A DNA stretch of 45,800 nt from Chloroflexota bacterium (GCA_016200665.1 JACQEG010000111.1:1-45800), one strand, 5' to 3'. Positions 16,614 to 25,761 are shown, numbered from the stretch's first letter. Translations and numbers: made by a program. Notes: generated from the sequence alone by a model not told the origin.

Positions 16614-18272
16614 TCAGGGGCTCGGGGTGCTCTCCGCGATCTGGAAGGTCGTTTTGACGCCTTCGCCGCGATCGCCAAGCTGCCAGACGAGGGTCGCCTT
16701 GCCCGGTGATGCGTCCGACGGTATCTCGAGGCGCATCTCGAAGGTCGCGCTCAGGCCCAACGTGAGGACTCCGGCCGGGCCGCAGTTGAGCAGCCGCCGC
16801 GTGTCGATCGAGCCCTGTTCGCCAGGCAGGAACAGCCGCTGGATGTAGCTCGGGCAGTCGCCGGACAGGTTGATCGGCTTGTCGTAGACGGAGGTGTTCG
16901 TGAGCGTGACCACGTAGACGTACGTTGAGCCCGGTGACGCGGTAGGCAGCGGCGGGATCGTGACCTTGAACGGCAATGAATCGCCGGGGTCGGACGGCGG
17001 CGGCTCGGGCGCGTCGGGCAGCCTGAACGGGGCCGGATCGAACCCCGGCGCGGATGAAGCCGCCGGGTCGCCCATGCACGGCGGGACCGGAATGGTTGCG
17101 AACTCGTCGGGCATCGGCGCGACGTCGAGCCGGGAATCACCCAGGACGACGTCCGCCCGCAGCGGCAGCGGGGGCGGCGCCGCGCACCAGTTGGCGAAGG
17201 CCAGCCACGAGCCGGCGCTCGAGCCGGCCGGCAGGACGAACGTCGCGGGCGACGGCAGCGGTCCGCCTGCTTCGGACGCGATCGCGATGTCGCCGGAGGC
17301 GTCCCGAAGCTCGACGGTCGGGCCGGCCGGGAAGAGGCAGTCGACGCCAGAGACATTCAGGACCGCGATCTCCGAGTACCACGTCCCGGCGGCGGCGCCC
17401 CAGTCACCCGACCACGCGAGCAGGTCCGCCGCCACGCATGGCTTGAGATCGGTGCCACCGGAGCCTTCCCCGGTCGACTGGAACTGGAGCACGCCCAGGC
17501 CCGATCCGGCCTCGGGGGCGTCGCAGCGCGGCGTCGAGTAACCCGGCTCATCGACCTTGACCTCGGTCCTCAGCAGCTGACCGCCGCTGCCGTCGGCGGC
17601 CGGCATCGTGAGATCCAGCTCGAGCGGCCCGGGCGGCGCGGCCGCGCCGCACCAGTTGTTCCACACGACGATCGCCCACGCGCTTCCGGCCTCCCCCAGG
17701 CCGATCGCCTCGAGACCGGACCCGGACCCGCGCGCCGTCGGCTCGCGGGACGCGACAACGGTGCCGCCGGCGTCCCGAAGAGCGGCTTCGATGGGCGGAT
17801 CGAGGCGGCAACGCACCTGCGAGACGTTCACGATCGTGACCCCGCCCGCCGCCGAACCCGTGGCACCGCCCCACCCGCCCGCGACCACGGCCAGGCGGGT
17901 CGGATCGCACAGCGGCAGCGCGGATGGCGGCTCGGTCGGCTCCGGCGTGGGAATGACATAGGGCTCGTCGATCCAGGCGATGGCGCCGGGCGGGGTCGTC
18001 GGGACACCCTCGGACGCGACCGGCGAACCGCCAGGTGATCCGGTCGGGGCAGCGGGCGTCCGCCCAACGACGAGCGATCCGAGGACCGCCACGAGGGCCA
18101 CGGCGGCCGCGAGGGAGGCCCACCGGAGGGAGCCCAGCCCGGTCGCGCCAAGCGAGGTGCGGCGAACCCTTAGCAGGTCTGCGGCCGGCTCGTCGAGCTC
18201 CAGGTTGATCGAGTGAAGCGGCTCGTCGGGTGGACGGCGGCGAAGCAGCTCCTCGATCCGATCGGGCTTCAC
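16614..18272 (-). CDS. membrane-anchored DUF4232-like protein, co-transcribed with an ECF sigma factor
   Basis: A 552-residue protein with a short cytoplasmic N-terminus (about 1-48), one TM helix (about 50-70) and a large external region. The external part holds two related units (about 117-260 and 275-395), each with a C...C...NWC...C cysteine pattern resembling DUF4232. An Ig-like C-terminal domain (about 430-550) carries VTLTNTSVYDKPINLSG. The GTG start at 18272 immediately follows the TGA of the sigma-factor gene. Its position suggests it could regulate the sigma factor, but the N-terminus has no HxxxCxxC zinc anti-sigma motif. It may instead be an envelope protein controlled by it. Function otherwise unknown. 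Confidence 0.72.
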   Translation of the reverse strand: MKPDRIEELLRRRPPDEPLHSINLELDEPAADLLRVRRTSLGATGLGSLRWASLAAAVALVAVLGSLVVGRTPAAPTGSPGGSPVASEGVPTTPPGAIAWIDEPYVIPTPEPTEPPSALPLCDPTRLAVVAGGWGGATGSAAGGVTIVNVSQVRCRLDPPIEAALRDAGGTVVASREPTARGSGSGLEAIGLGEAGSAWAIVVWNNWCGAAAPPGPLELDLTMPAADGSGGQLLRTEVKVDEPGYSTPRCDAPEAGSGLGVLQFQSTGEGSGGTDLKPCVAADLLAWSGDWGAAAGTWYSEIAVLNVSGVDCLFPAGPTVELRDASGDIAIASEAGGPLPSPATFVLPAGSSAGSWLAFANWCAAPPPLPLRADVVLGDSRLDVAPMPDEFATIPVPPCMGDPAASSAPGFDPAPFRLPDAPEPPPSDPGDSLPFKVTIPPLPTASPGSTYVYVVTLTNTSVYDKPINLSGDCPSYIQRLFLPGEQGSIDTRRLLNCGPAGVLTLGLSATFEMRLEIPSDASPGKATLVWQLGDRGEGVKTTFQIAESTPSP

Positions 18273-18827
18273 TCAGGCCTCCGGTCCCAGTCGATCGCGT
18301 AGCCGCGCGATCGCGCGAGCGGCGTGCCCGCGAGCGGAGGACGCCTCCAGCCCGAGGACCCTGCCGATCGCCTCGAATGTGAGGTCGGCCCGATAGTGCA
18401 GGTAGAGCACCTGGCGCTGGCGGGGCGGGAGACGGTTGACCTCAGCCCAGACCGCGATGAGCTCATCGGGCGACGACGTCGGGATCGAGTCGAGTCGGGC
18501 GGTGTCGGATCCGCCCAGGCCCTCGACGAATCCGGCCCAGCGGCGGCGGAGGCGGTGGCGATCCATCGCCAGCCGGTAGGTCGTGCGGAACGTCCAGGCT
18601 CGCGGATCGTCGATCGTCGCGCCACGCCGGAGCGTGCGCCACAGTCGAAGGAGTGCCTCCTGGACGACCTCGGCTGCCTCGTCGTCGGTGAGTCCCAGCC
18701 GACGAGCAAACCCGAAGAGCTGCTGGCTGCTCCGTGCATGCACATCCTCGAGAACGCGTCGCGCCTCCAGGTCGTCGATCGCCCTGGCGTCAGACACGAC
18801 CGTCACACCTCTGCTGACGCTCGACAT
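18273..18827 (-). CDS. ECF-type RNA polymerase sigma factor
   Basis: Alternative sigma factor of the sigma-70/ECF class, 184 residues. Region 2 covers about residues 25-95 (QLFGFARRLGLTDDEAAEVVQEALLRLWR and the DPRAWTFRTTYRLAMDRHR segment that contacts the -10). Region 4 covers about 125-180 (LPPRQRQVLYLHYRADLTFEAIGRVLGLEASSARGHAARAIARLR, a helix-turn-helix). The ATG at 18827 is used; a GTG about 11 codons in is an alternative and no clear ribosome-binding site decides. It is followed without a gap by the DUF4232-like membrane protein. The C-terminal extension seen in some ECF groups is absent. Confidence 0.92.
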   Translation of the reverse strand: MSSVSRGVTVVSDARAIDDLEARRVLEDVHARSSQQLFGFARRLGLTDDEAAEVVQEALLRLWRTLRRGATIDDPRAWTFRTTYRLAMDRHRLRRRWAGFVEGLGGSDTARLDSIPTSSPDELIAVWAEVNRLPPRQRQVLYLHYRADLTFEAIGRVLGLEASSARGHAARAIARLRDRLGPEA

Positions 18828-18913
18828 GGCCCGAAGCGCTGCATGCCGTTCAGGATCACGATGCGACCAGGACCGAGTCCCGGCCAGGGATCATTCGTGT
18901 AGCCGCTCGCAGG

Positions 18914-19792
18914 CTACCGCTTCAGGTCCTCCAGGCGGACGGTGCTCGAAGCCTTGGGGATCCCGAGATCGAGCGGCTGCCCGAAGTCGTGGAAGGTGTA
19001 GGCGACTTCGAGTCGTCCACCGCCCAGCACCGGGCCGAGGTTGAAGGTGTACATCACTTTCTGAACGTCGCCATCGCGGCCGATCCAGGCCTGTCCCTCG
19101 AGCCGCCGTTCGATGCCAGCTGCCCGGAGCGCCGCGATCGCGTCGAGCATGTGCTCCCGGACGCCGGCGGGGACGGCGTCCGGCGCCAGCTCGAGGTCGA
19201 GATCGAACCGGAAGTGATCCGTGACAACCCCGTTCACGTCCTCGGAGGCGAGGAACTCCACCGGCGGCACCGCGCCGAACAGGTCGTAGATCACGAGGGA
19301 GCTGTCGTTCTGGCCCTTGGTGACCTGGAGGAACGGGACGGCCCGCGGGTCGGTGGAGGTCAGATCCACGAGCAACCACTTGCCCGACGGGACGGCGGTG
19401 CCGAGAAACGAGCCGCTCAGGAACAGGCGCTTGTCGTCCAGGATCATGCGCATGTGGCCGAGGGACAGGGCCGAGTAGTCCGTGTCGACGACGATCCTGG
19501 TCGGAGACCCGAACGACATCGCCCCGGTTCCACGGATCGCCGTGCCGTCCTTGATTGCGAGGTTCCCGACGTACGTCGTCGAGACGTCGAACCCGACGGT
19601 TCCCGCGGCGATCGTGGCCAGTGCGGCGTCTCGGATCTGACCCACCATCGGGTCGACCGTCGGGGATGGGATCGGCGTCGGCGAAGGCGGGACGGTGGGA
19701 GTCGGTGCCGTCGGTGAAGCGCTCGGGAATGGGGCCGCGCTCGAGCAGCCGGCGAGCAGCGCCACGAGCGCGAGGAGGGCGAAGCGGCGCAT
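18914..19792 (-). CDS. secreted lipoprotein, LppX/LprAFG-like
   Basis: A 292-residue lipoprotein. The signal peptide ends in LLAGC (Cys at about residue 16), followed by a Ser/Thr/Pro linker to about 48. The body has alternating beta-strand-like segments ending in YTFHDFGQPLDLGIPKAS, similar in length and pattern to LppX/LprAFG proteins that bind lipids in actinomycetes. The relationship is by pattern only and is not certain. ATG 19792 is preceded by GAGGGAG, and a TAGCGT box lies about 33 bases upstream. It is 121 bp downstream of the sigma-factor start in the same direction, so it is probably transcribed on its own. Divergent from the nucleoside hydrolase. Confidence 0.75.
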   Translation of the reverse strand: MRRFALLALVALLAGCSSAAPFPSASPTAPTPTVPPSPTPIPSPTVDPMVGQIRDAALATIAAGTVGFDVSTTYVGNLAIKDGTAIRGTGAMSFGSPTRIVVDTDYSALSLGHMRMILDDKRLFLSGSFLGTAVPSGKWLLVDLTSTDPRAVPFLQVTKGQNDSSLVIYDLFGAVPPVEFLASEDVNGVVTDHFRFDLDLELAPDAVPAGVREHMLDAIAALRAAGIERRLEGQAWIGRDGDVQKVMYTFNLGPVLGGGRLEVAYTFHDFGQPLDLGIPKASSTVRLEDLKR

Positions 19793-19992
19793 CGGCTCCC
19801 TCGGGTTCAGCGACCAGGCCTGACGCTAGCAAGGCCGCCGGGGCTGTACGAGAGGCCATTCGTCCTACTCGTCCGCCGTACGGCCACCTGCCACCGAGGG
19901 TCGCACTCGACCTGGGCCCAGCGCCTGCTGGCAGGCAGCCGTCACGATCCGACGCGGCCGGAGCGGACCGTCGTGCTCGTGCGGCTGCGATC

Positions 19993-21069
19993 ATGACCAG
20001 CGTGAGCGGCTCGACGGTCCCGATGATCCTCGACGTCGACACCGGGATCGACGACAGCTTCGCCCTGCTGCTCGCCTGCGCGACCCCCGAGATCGAGCTC
20101 CTCGCCGTCACGACGATCGGCGGCAACGTGCCGGTGCGGCAGGTCGAGGCGAACACCCGCGCTGTGCTGGAGCTCGCCGGCTACGGCCGGGTGCCGGTGG
20201 CGCTCGGGGCGACGAAGCCGATCCGAAAGCGGCTCCAGACCGCCGAGGACACCCATGGCCCCAAGGGCGTCGGCTACGCGGAGCTCCCGCCACCGACGCA
20301 GCCCCTCGATGAGCGGGGCGCGGTCGACGTCATCGTCGAGGAGGCTCGCGCTCGGCCCGGCGCGGTCACGCTCGTGACGCTCGGGCCCCTCACGAACCTC
20401 GCCCTCGCCCTGGAGCGCGAGCCGGCACTCCCCCGCCTGCTCCGCGGCTGGACGCTGATGGGCGGGGCCTACGGCGTGCCCGGCAACACGACCCCGACGG
20501 CGGAGTGGAACGTCTTCGTCGACCCCGACGCAGCCCAGCGGGCGTTCGCCGCCTGGGCGAGCGCCCGCGAGAAGGACGAGACCGTCCCGCTGCCGCTGGC
20601 GATGGGCCTCGACGTCACCGAGCAGGCCCGCCTCCTGGGCGAGCACCTGCGCCAGCTGGCCCTTCGCGGCGGCGCCCGCCCGTACGACGCGGAGATGCTC
20701 GCCCGCGAGCCGGTCGTCGCGAACGGCTCGGTGGCGGACGATCCCCTCCTCCACTTCGTCGTCGAGGCCCTGCGCTTCTACTTCGAGTTCCACGCCACCT
20801 GGGACGGGTTCTACGGCGCGGTCGTCCACGACCCGTATGCGGTGGCGGCGACCCTCGACCGGTCGCTGGTCCAGACGCAGGCGGTGTTCGTGGACGTCGA
20901 AACCGGGTCCGGGCCCGCCCACGGAATGACCGTCGCCGACTGGCGCGGCCTCACCAAACGCCCCCCGAACCTCGACGTCGCGGTCGGCGGCGACGCGCCG
21001 GCCTTCCTGCGGCTCCTGGTCGATCGCGTCGGAGGGCTGGCGGCGGACCGCTCCGGCGTGGCACGCTAG
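19993..21069 (+). CDS. inosine/uridine-preferring nucleoside hydrolase family protein
   Basis: Hydrolyses the N-glycosidic bond of ribonucleosides to base plus ribose; cytoplasmic. The 358-residue protein carries the calcium/ribose-binding signature DVDTGIDD (D14, D16, D20, D21), VTTIGGNVPV, TLGPLTNLAL, a GGAYGVPGNTTPTAEWN substrate loop and HDPYAVA, all in IunH order. Start ATG 19993 fits the family N-terminus; a longer frame upstream has no support. It is followed after 49 bp by a complete ECF transporter, which suggests uptake of nucleosides and then cleavage. The 200-bp divergent region upstream probably holds the promoter but I see no certain element. Confidence 0.93.
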   Translation: MTSVSGSTVPMILDVDTGIDDSFALLLACATPEIELLAVTTIGGNVPVRQVEANTRAVLELAGYGRVPVALGATKPIRKRLQTAEDTHGPKGVGYAELPPPTQPLDERGAVDVIVEEARARPGAVTLVTLGPLTNLALALEREPALPRLLRGWTLMGGAYGVPGNTTPTAEWNVFVDPDAAQRAFAAWASAREKDETVPLPLAMGLDVTEQARLLGEHLRQLALRGGARPYDAEMLAREPVVANGSVADDPLLHFVVEALRFYFEFHATWDGFYGAVVHDPYAVAATLDRSLVQTQAVFVDVETGSGPAHGMTVADWRGLTKRPPNLDVAVGGDAPAFLRLLVDRVGGLAADRSGVAR

Positions 21070-21118
21070 GCCACGATCGGCCGCTCCCCGCGAGCAGCCT
21101 GGAGGAGGTGGAGATCCG

Positions 21119-22189
21119 ATGTCCTCGAGCTGGTTCCGCGTGCTGGTCGCGGCGGTCGTTGCGATCGTCGCGCTCGTCGCCGGCCTTGCGCTCTACGGAA
21201 GCTCGATCGGCGGTGGGACGGCGAACCCGGATACGGGGCTGGTCCCGGGATCCGACGCCTTCATGCTCGTGCTCGCCCTCTCGCTGCTCCTCGGGTTCAT
21301 CGCGTACGCCGCCATCGAGTTCGCCCAGACGCGACGGCTCGACTCCATCGCCCGGCAGTTCGACACCCGGACCATCGTCCTCATGCCGATCGCGATCGCG
21401 ATCAACATCGTCCTCGGCCAGACCGTCGGGACCGCGCTGAAGATCCCGCTCTACCTCGACTCGATCGGGACGATCCTCGTCGGCGCGCTGGCCGGCCCGA
21501 TCCCGGGCGCGCTGACCGGCCTGCTCGCGAACCTCATCTGGACGTTCGTCCTCGCCGGCACGCCGTTCGGCAGCCCGTATGCCTGGCCGTACGCGATCGT
21601 CGCCGCCGAGATCGGGCTGCTCGCGGGCGTGTTCGGCTACTACGGCTTCTTCCGCAGCCGCCCGAACACCAGCTGGCCGAAGCTGCTGGGTGGCCTCGCG
21701 GCCGCCATCGTGATCCTGCTGGGCCTCGTCGTGTACGGGGTCATCCCGTTCTACAAGGGCGATTTCGTGTTCTTCGGCTCGAGCCCGACCGAGGGCTTCT
21801 TCAACGTCATCGCCTACGGGATCGCCGTCGGCCTGATCCTCGGGCTCATCGCCCTCGCAATCCAGCTGTTCGTGAAACGCGACCTCGGGGTGGCGTTCAT
21901 CGTCGTCGGTGGGGCGATCTGCGGGGTGGTCTCGGCCCTGATCTCGGCGCCGATCTCGGCGTTCGTCTTCGGCGGCGTGACCGGCAGCGGGGCGGACATC
22001 CTCGTGGCCGCCTTCCAGCAGGCCGGGTCGAGCCTCATCGACGCGGTCTTCCAGCAAGGGCTGCTCCAGGACCCGATCGACAAGACGATCGAGTTCATCG
22101 TCGCCTTCCTGTTGCTCCAGACGCTGTCCCGGCGGTTCACGGCCAGGTTCCCCCAGGGTGAGCGGGCCGTCGGCGTGATCGAGGCCTGA
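21119..22189 (+). CDS. ECF transporter S (substrate-binding) component
   Basis: Integral membrane substrate-capture subunit of an energy-coupling-factor importer, 356 residues. It has an N-terminal TM helix (about 7-27), a second (about 47-65), then the core S-fold from about residue 88, with PIAIAINIVLGQTVG, PLYLDSIGTILVGALAGPIPGALTGLLANLIWTF and further helices to about 345. It is longer than classic vitamin S components (about 180-200 residues). A strong GGAGGAGGTGGA lies before ATG 21119. Genes for T, A and A' follow directly. Specificity is not proved; the adjacent nucleoside hydrolase makes a nucleoside or related ligand the best guess. Confidence 0.85.
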   Translation: MSSSWFRVLVAAVVAIVALVAGLALYGSSIGGGTANPDTGLVPGSDAFMLVLALSLLLGFIAYAAIEFAQTRRLDSIARQFDTRTIVLMPIAIAINIVLGQTVGTALKIPLYLDSIGTILVGALAGPIPGALTGLLANLIWTFVLAGTPFGSPYAWPYAIVAAEIGLLAGVFGYYGFFRSRPNTSWPKLLGGLAAAIVILLGLVVYGVIPFYKGDFVFFGSSPTEGFFNVIAYGIAVGLILGLIALAIQLFVKRDLGVAFIVVGGAICGVVSALISAPISAFVFGGVTGSGADILVAAFQQAGSSLIDAVFQQGLLQDPIDKTIEFIVAFLLLQTLSRRFTARFPQGERAVGVIEA

Positions 22190-22196
22190 GCCTGGC

Positions 22197-23063
22197 GTGA
22201 GCTCGTCGACGACGGCGCCGACGCCCATGGCGCCGCCGTCGGGCAACCCGACCACGCTCTCCGAGGCGGACCGCGCCTACCTCGCGTCGCTCGCGCCGCA
22301 GGCGGCCTCGCCGTACCACGCCCTCAATCCGCTGACGAAGGCCGCCATCGCCACGATCGCGACGCTGGCGGCGTTCGTCCTCGGCGGCTACGTCGCGCCG
22401 CTCGCGATCCTCACCGTCCTCGTGATCCCGGGCGCGGTGGCCGCCGGCGTGCTGACGCGACTGACCCGGGTCGCCGTCCTCATCAGCGTGCCGATCTCGA
22501 TCTCTGTGGCTCTCGTCTCGGTCTTCACCCGGGCCGGTGCGACGGTCCTGTTCACCGTGGGACCGTTCGACGCCACGGCGGAGGGGGTCGACTTCGCCGG
22601 CCAGATCATCGTTCGGCTGTTCGTCACTGCGATGGCCCTCGGGCTGTTCGGCCTCACGACCGAGCCCCGGGCATTCGTCGTCGACCTCGAGCGGCGAGGC
22701 CTCTCGCCGCGGGTGGCGTTCGCCGCGGCGGCGACCCTCGAGACGATCCCCCTCATGGTCGAGCGGGCCCTCGCGATCCAGGCGGCGCAGCGGGCCCGGG
22801 GCCTCGACACGGAGGGCAGCCTCGCGGCGCGGATCGGCGGCGTGATGCCGCTCGTGGGGCCGGTCATCCTGTCCTCGCTGACCGAGGTGGAGGAGCGGAG
22901 CCTGGCGCTCGAGGTGCGCGCCTTCGGCCGGCCAGGGCGGCGCGACCAGCTCTGGACCCTCGCCGACGACGGCCGCCAGCGACTGCTCCGGTGGGCCCTG
23001 CTCGTGGGTTTCATCCTCGTGCTCGTCGGGCGCGTCGCAGGCGCGCTGCCGGCGCTGCCCTGA
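22197..23063 (+). CDS. ecfT: ECF transporter transmembrane component EcfT
   Basis: T component that couples the S subunit to the two ATPases, 288 residues. The first 40 residues are polar. Hydrophobic helices lie at about 48-62, 65-90, 95-115 and 140-160, with a last one near the C-terminus. The two coupling-helix signatures are present in variant form: AIQAAQRARGLDTEG (the ARG motif, about 197-211) and ALEVRAFGRPGRRDQ (second Ala-Arg-Gly-like motif, about 240-254). GTG 22197 follows the S gene by 7 bp, and A follows after 14 bp, so the group is one transcript. Confidence 0.88.
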   Translation: MSSSTTAPTPMAPPSGNPTTLSEADRAYLASLAPQAASPYHALNPLTKAAIATIATLAAFVLGGYVAPLAILTVLVIPGAVAAGVLTRLTRVAVLISVPISISVALVSVFTRAGATVLFTVGPFDATAEGVDFAGQIIVRLFVTAMALGLFGLTTEPRAFVVDLERRGLSPRVAFAAAATLETIPLMVERALAIQAAQRARGLDTEGSLAARIGGVMPLVGPVILSSLTEVEERSLALEVRAFGRPGRRDQLWTLADDGRQRLLRWALLVGFILVLVGRVAGALPALP

Positions 23064-23077
23064 GCGCAGACGGCCTG

Positions 23078-23875
23078 ATGCTGGAGCTGGACGCCGTCTC
23101 CTACCGCTACCCGGGCTATGCCCGGCAGGTCCTCGCCGACGTGAGCCTGGCGATCGGCAGCGGCGAGATCGTCGGCCTCGTGGGCCGGAACGAATCCGGC
23201 AAGTCGACGCTGTGCCTGGTCGCCTCGGGCCTGGCGCCGGTGTCGGTCGGCGGCGTCCTCGCGGGCGAGGTCCGGATCGACGGCACGGCCACCGCAGGGC
23301 TGCGACCGTTCGAGCTCGCGAGCCGGGTCGGGCTCGTGTTTCAGAACCCGAACACCCAGCGATCCGGCGTGACCGCGACGGTGTTCGAGGAGGTCGCGCT
23401 CGGGCCGGTCAACCTCGGGCTGCCGGTCGCCGAGACGGTCGAGCGGACGCACTGGGCCCTCCGGACCTTGCGGATCGAAGCACTGGCCGACCGCGATCCG
23501 GCGCGGCTGTCGGGCGGCCAGGCCCAGCTCGTCGCGATCGCCTCGATCCTGGCGATGCGCCCGCCGCATCTCGTCCTGGACGAGCCCACCGCACAGCTGG
23601 ATCCCGAGGGGACGCGGCTCGTCGGCGAGGCCCTCCAGGCGCTGGCCGGGACCGGCGCCGCGCTCCTCGTCGCCGAGCACAAGACCGATCTCCTCGACCG
23701 GCTCTGCTCCCGGGTCGTCGCCCTCGACGGCGGACGGGTGGCGATGGACGGTCCCGCGGCGATCGTCCTTGCCGACCCGGCGCTGGAGCAGCTCGGGGTG
23801 GAGCGGCCGGCTCGCCACCGGATCGCCGGTGAGGTCGCCGCTGCGGGGCTCGTGCTGCCGGGAGCGATCGCGTGA
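23078..23875 (+). CDS. ecfA: ECF transporter ATPase A
   Basis: First of two cytoplasmic ATPases of the ECF module, 265 residues. Motifs: Walker A GRNESGKST (about 36-44; a Glu replaces the usual Gly/Ala after Asn, though the P-loop Gly-Lys-Ser is intact), Q-loop VFQNPN, signature LSGGQAQ, Walker B LVLDEPTAQLD and switch region VAEHK. The His of the switch is present. Start ATG 23078 was chosen because upstream residues overlap ecfT. The unusual NES Walker A is a feature to note. It overlaps the next ATPase gene by four bases (GTGA). Confidence 0.92.
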   Translation: MLELDAVSYRYPGYARQVLADVSLAIGSGEIVGLVGRNESGKSTLCLVASGLAPVSVGGVLAGEVRIDGTATAGLRPFELASRVGLVFQNPNTQRSGVTATVFEEVALGPVNLGLPVAETVERTHWALRTLRIEALADRDPARLSGGQAQLVAIASILAMRPPHLVLDEPTAQLDPEGTRLVGEALQALAGTGAALLVAEHKTDLLDRLCSRVVALDGGRVAMDGPAAIVLADPALEQLGVERPARHRIAGEVAAAGLVLPGAIA

Positions 23876-24726
23876 TCCACTGCGAGGGCCTCGTCCACGT
23901 CTACCCCGGAGGGACGCGGGCGCTCGACGGCGTCGATCTCGAGATCCGGGCCGGCGAGCGCGTCGCGATCATCGGCCAGAACGGGTCCGGCAAATCGACG
24001 CTGATCCTCCACTGGAACGGCCTGCTCCGGCCGACCGCGGGCCAGGTCGTCATCGACGGCCGGGCGGCCGAGGGCCAGCGCGTTGCGCACCTCGCCCGGA
24101 CGGTCGGGATCGCCTTCCAGGACCCGGACCGCCAGATCTTCGCGGGTCGCCTCCGGACCGAGGTCGCGTTCGGAGCGCGCAACGTCGGGCTGCGCGGCGC
24201 CGCGCTCCAGCGGGCCGTCGACGAGACGCTCGACGTCGTCGGGCTGCGGGGCGAGGCGGACGCCAACCCGTATGACCTCGGCTACTCGCGCCGGAAGCTG
24301 CTCGCCCTCGCCTCGATCCTGGCGATGGGCACCCCGGTCGTGGTGCTCGACGAGCCGACGACGGGGCAGGACGCCGCGGGCGTGGCACGAATCCAGGCCA
24401 TCGTCCGGTCGCTCACCGAGGTGGGTCGGACCGTTGTGACCGTGAGCCACGACATGCGCTTCGTCGCCGAGACGTTCGAGCGGGTCGTCGTGATGGGCGC
24501 TGGGCGCGTGCTGCTGGACGGCTCGCCGGCCGAGGCGTTCGGGGAGCCGGCCTGGCCGAGCCTCGCCGCGACGAACCTCGAGGCACCGCTCGCGGCGCAG
24601 CTCGGGGTGCGCTGGGGCCTCGGCCCGACGCCGACCGAGGCCGGGCTCGTGGCGGCGCTCGCCGGAGCGCCGCGAGCCCGGCCCGCTGACCGGGCTGGCA
24701 CCTTCGGGAGCAGCGACCCCCGCTGA
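23872..24726 (+). CDS. ecfA: ECF transporter ATPase A'
   Basis: Second ATPase of the heterodimer, 284 residues. Walker A GQNGSGKST, Q-loop AFQDPD, Walker B VVLDEPTTGQD and switch VSHDM are intact. The ABC signature is DLGYSRRK in place of LSGGQ, a change seen in other ECF/cobalt-type ATPases. Since A has a normal signature, the dimer would have one regular and one altered composite site. The C-terminal 45 residues are an Ala/Pro-rich extension. The GTG at 23872 overlaps the previous stop. The last 80 residues may bind the T subunit groove. Confidence 0.91.
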   Translation: MIHCEGLVHVYPGGTRALDGVDLEIRAGERVAIIGQNGSGKSTLILHWNGLLRPTAGQVVIDGRAAEGQRVAHLARTVGIAFQDPDRQIFAGRLRTEVAFGARNVGLRGAALQRAVDETLDVVGLRGEADANPYDLGYSRRKLLALASILAMGTPVVVLDEPTTGQDAAGVARIQAIVRSLTEVGRTVVTVSHDMRFVAETFERVVVMGAGRVLLDGSPAEAFGEPAWPSLAATNLEAPLAAQLGVRWGLGPTPTEAGLVAALAGAPRARPADRAGTFGSSDPR

Positions 24727-24792
24727 AGAGGCCGTCCGGCCGCAGCGCGGCGGCGCCGGCGCGACCAGCATCGACCCCGAAGGAGGTGCCAG

Positions 24793-25761
24793 ATGCGAGT
24801 CCTCCTGGCCACCGACGGATCGGCCTCTGCGGATCGTGCCCGGGATCTCGTCGCCGGGCTGGCATGGCCGGACGGCACGATCGTCCGAGTCCTCGTCGCG
24901 GTCGACACCCATCTCGAGATGCTCGCGGCGCCCTTCGCCGTGGTCTCCGGCGACGTCGTCGACGAGCTCGACAGCGAGCTCGTCACCCACGCCCGGGTGA
25001 CGCTGGAGGCGGCCGAGACCGCGCTGCGCGAGGCCGGCCTGGCCACCGAGGCCATCACCCGGCGGGAGCGCGCCGCCGACGCGATCATCGACGAGGCGCG
25101 GGCCTGGGCGGCGGATCTCGTCGTCCTCGGCAACCGGGGCCACACGACCCTCACCTCGATGGTCCTCGGCTCGACCTCGGCCGAGGTCGTCGACCATGCC
25201 CCGTGCCCGGTGCTCGTGGCGCGAGCGGCGTCGATCGGCGAGCTCGTCCTCGCCTCGGACGGGTCGCCGTCGGCGATCGTGGCGGAGCGACTGCTCACCG
25301 GCTGGCCGATGTTCCGAGGGTTCCACACGACCGTGGTGTCGGTGGCCCTCATCGGGCCGCCGTGGAGCCCCGGCCTGGCCTCGGGTCTCTACGACCCCGT
25401 CGCGACGACGGACGAGCGCGGCGACGCCGCCGCCCGGAGCGAGGTGATCGACCTTGCCGAGACGGTCGCGAGGCGCCTGCGCGACGCCGGCATCGACGCG
25501 ACCGCCCGGCCGATGGAAGGCGACGCGGCCTCCGAGATCCTCACCGTGGCGCGGGGCGCATCGCGCCCACTGATCGTCATGGGCAGCCGCGGCCACACCG
25601 GGATCGCCCGGCTGCTGCTCGGCGGCGTGGCCCGGAACGTCCTGCACCACGCGACCGGCTCGGTGCTGATCGTCCGGCAGGGCGTCCGCGTCGCCCCGGC
25701 CGAGCCGGCCGTCGAACGAGCGGCCAAGCCCGGTCAGGAGCTGGTGAGCTCGATCTCCTGA
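24793..25761 (+). CDS. tandem universal stress protein (UspA x2)
   Basis: A 322-residue cytoplasmic protein of two Usp domains. Domain 1 (about 1-147) begins MRVLLATDGSASAD and ends with LVVLGNRGHTTLTSMVLGSTSAEVVDHAPCPVLVAR. Domain 2 (about 150-302) has LVLASDGSPSA and LIVMGSRGHTGIARLLLGGVARNVLHHATGSVLIVRQ. The G-2x-G-9x-G(S/T) loop that binds ATP is present in both domains (GNRGH/GSTS and GSRGH/GGVA). A perfect AAGGAGGTG at 24780-24788 precedes ATG 24793, the strongest ribosome-binding site in the window. It ends by overlapping the convergent JAMM gene by 28 bp. Confidence 0.93.
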   Translation: MRVLLATDGSASADRARDLVAGLAWPDGTIVRVLVAVDTHLEMLAAPFAVVSGDVVDELDSELVTHARVTLEAAETALREAGLATEAITRRERAADAIIDEARAWAADLVVLGNRGHTTLTSMVLGSTSAEVVDHAPCPVLVARAASIGELVLASDGSPSAIVAERLLTGWPMFRGFHTTVVSVALIGPPWSPGLASGLYDPVATTDERGDAAARSEVIDLAETVARRLRDAGIDATARPMEGDAASEILTVARGASRPLIVMGSRGHTGIARLLLGGVARNVLHHATGSVLIVRQGVRVAPAEPAVERAAKPGQELVSSIS

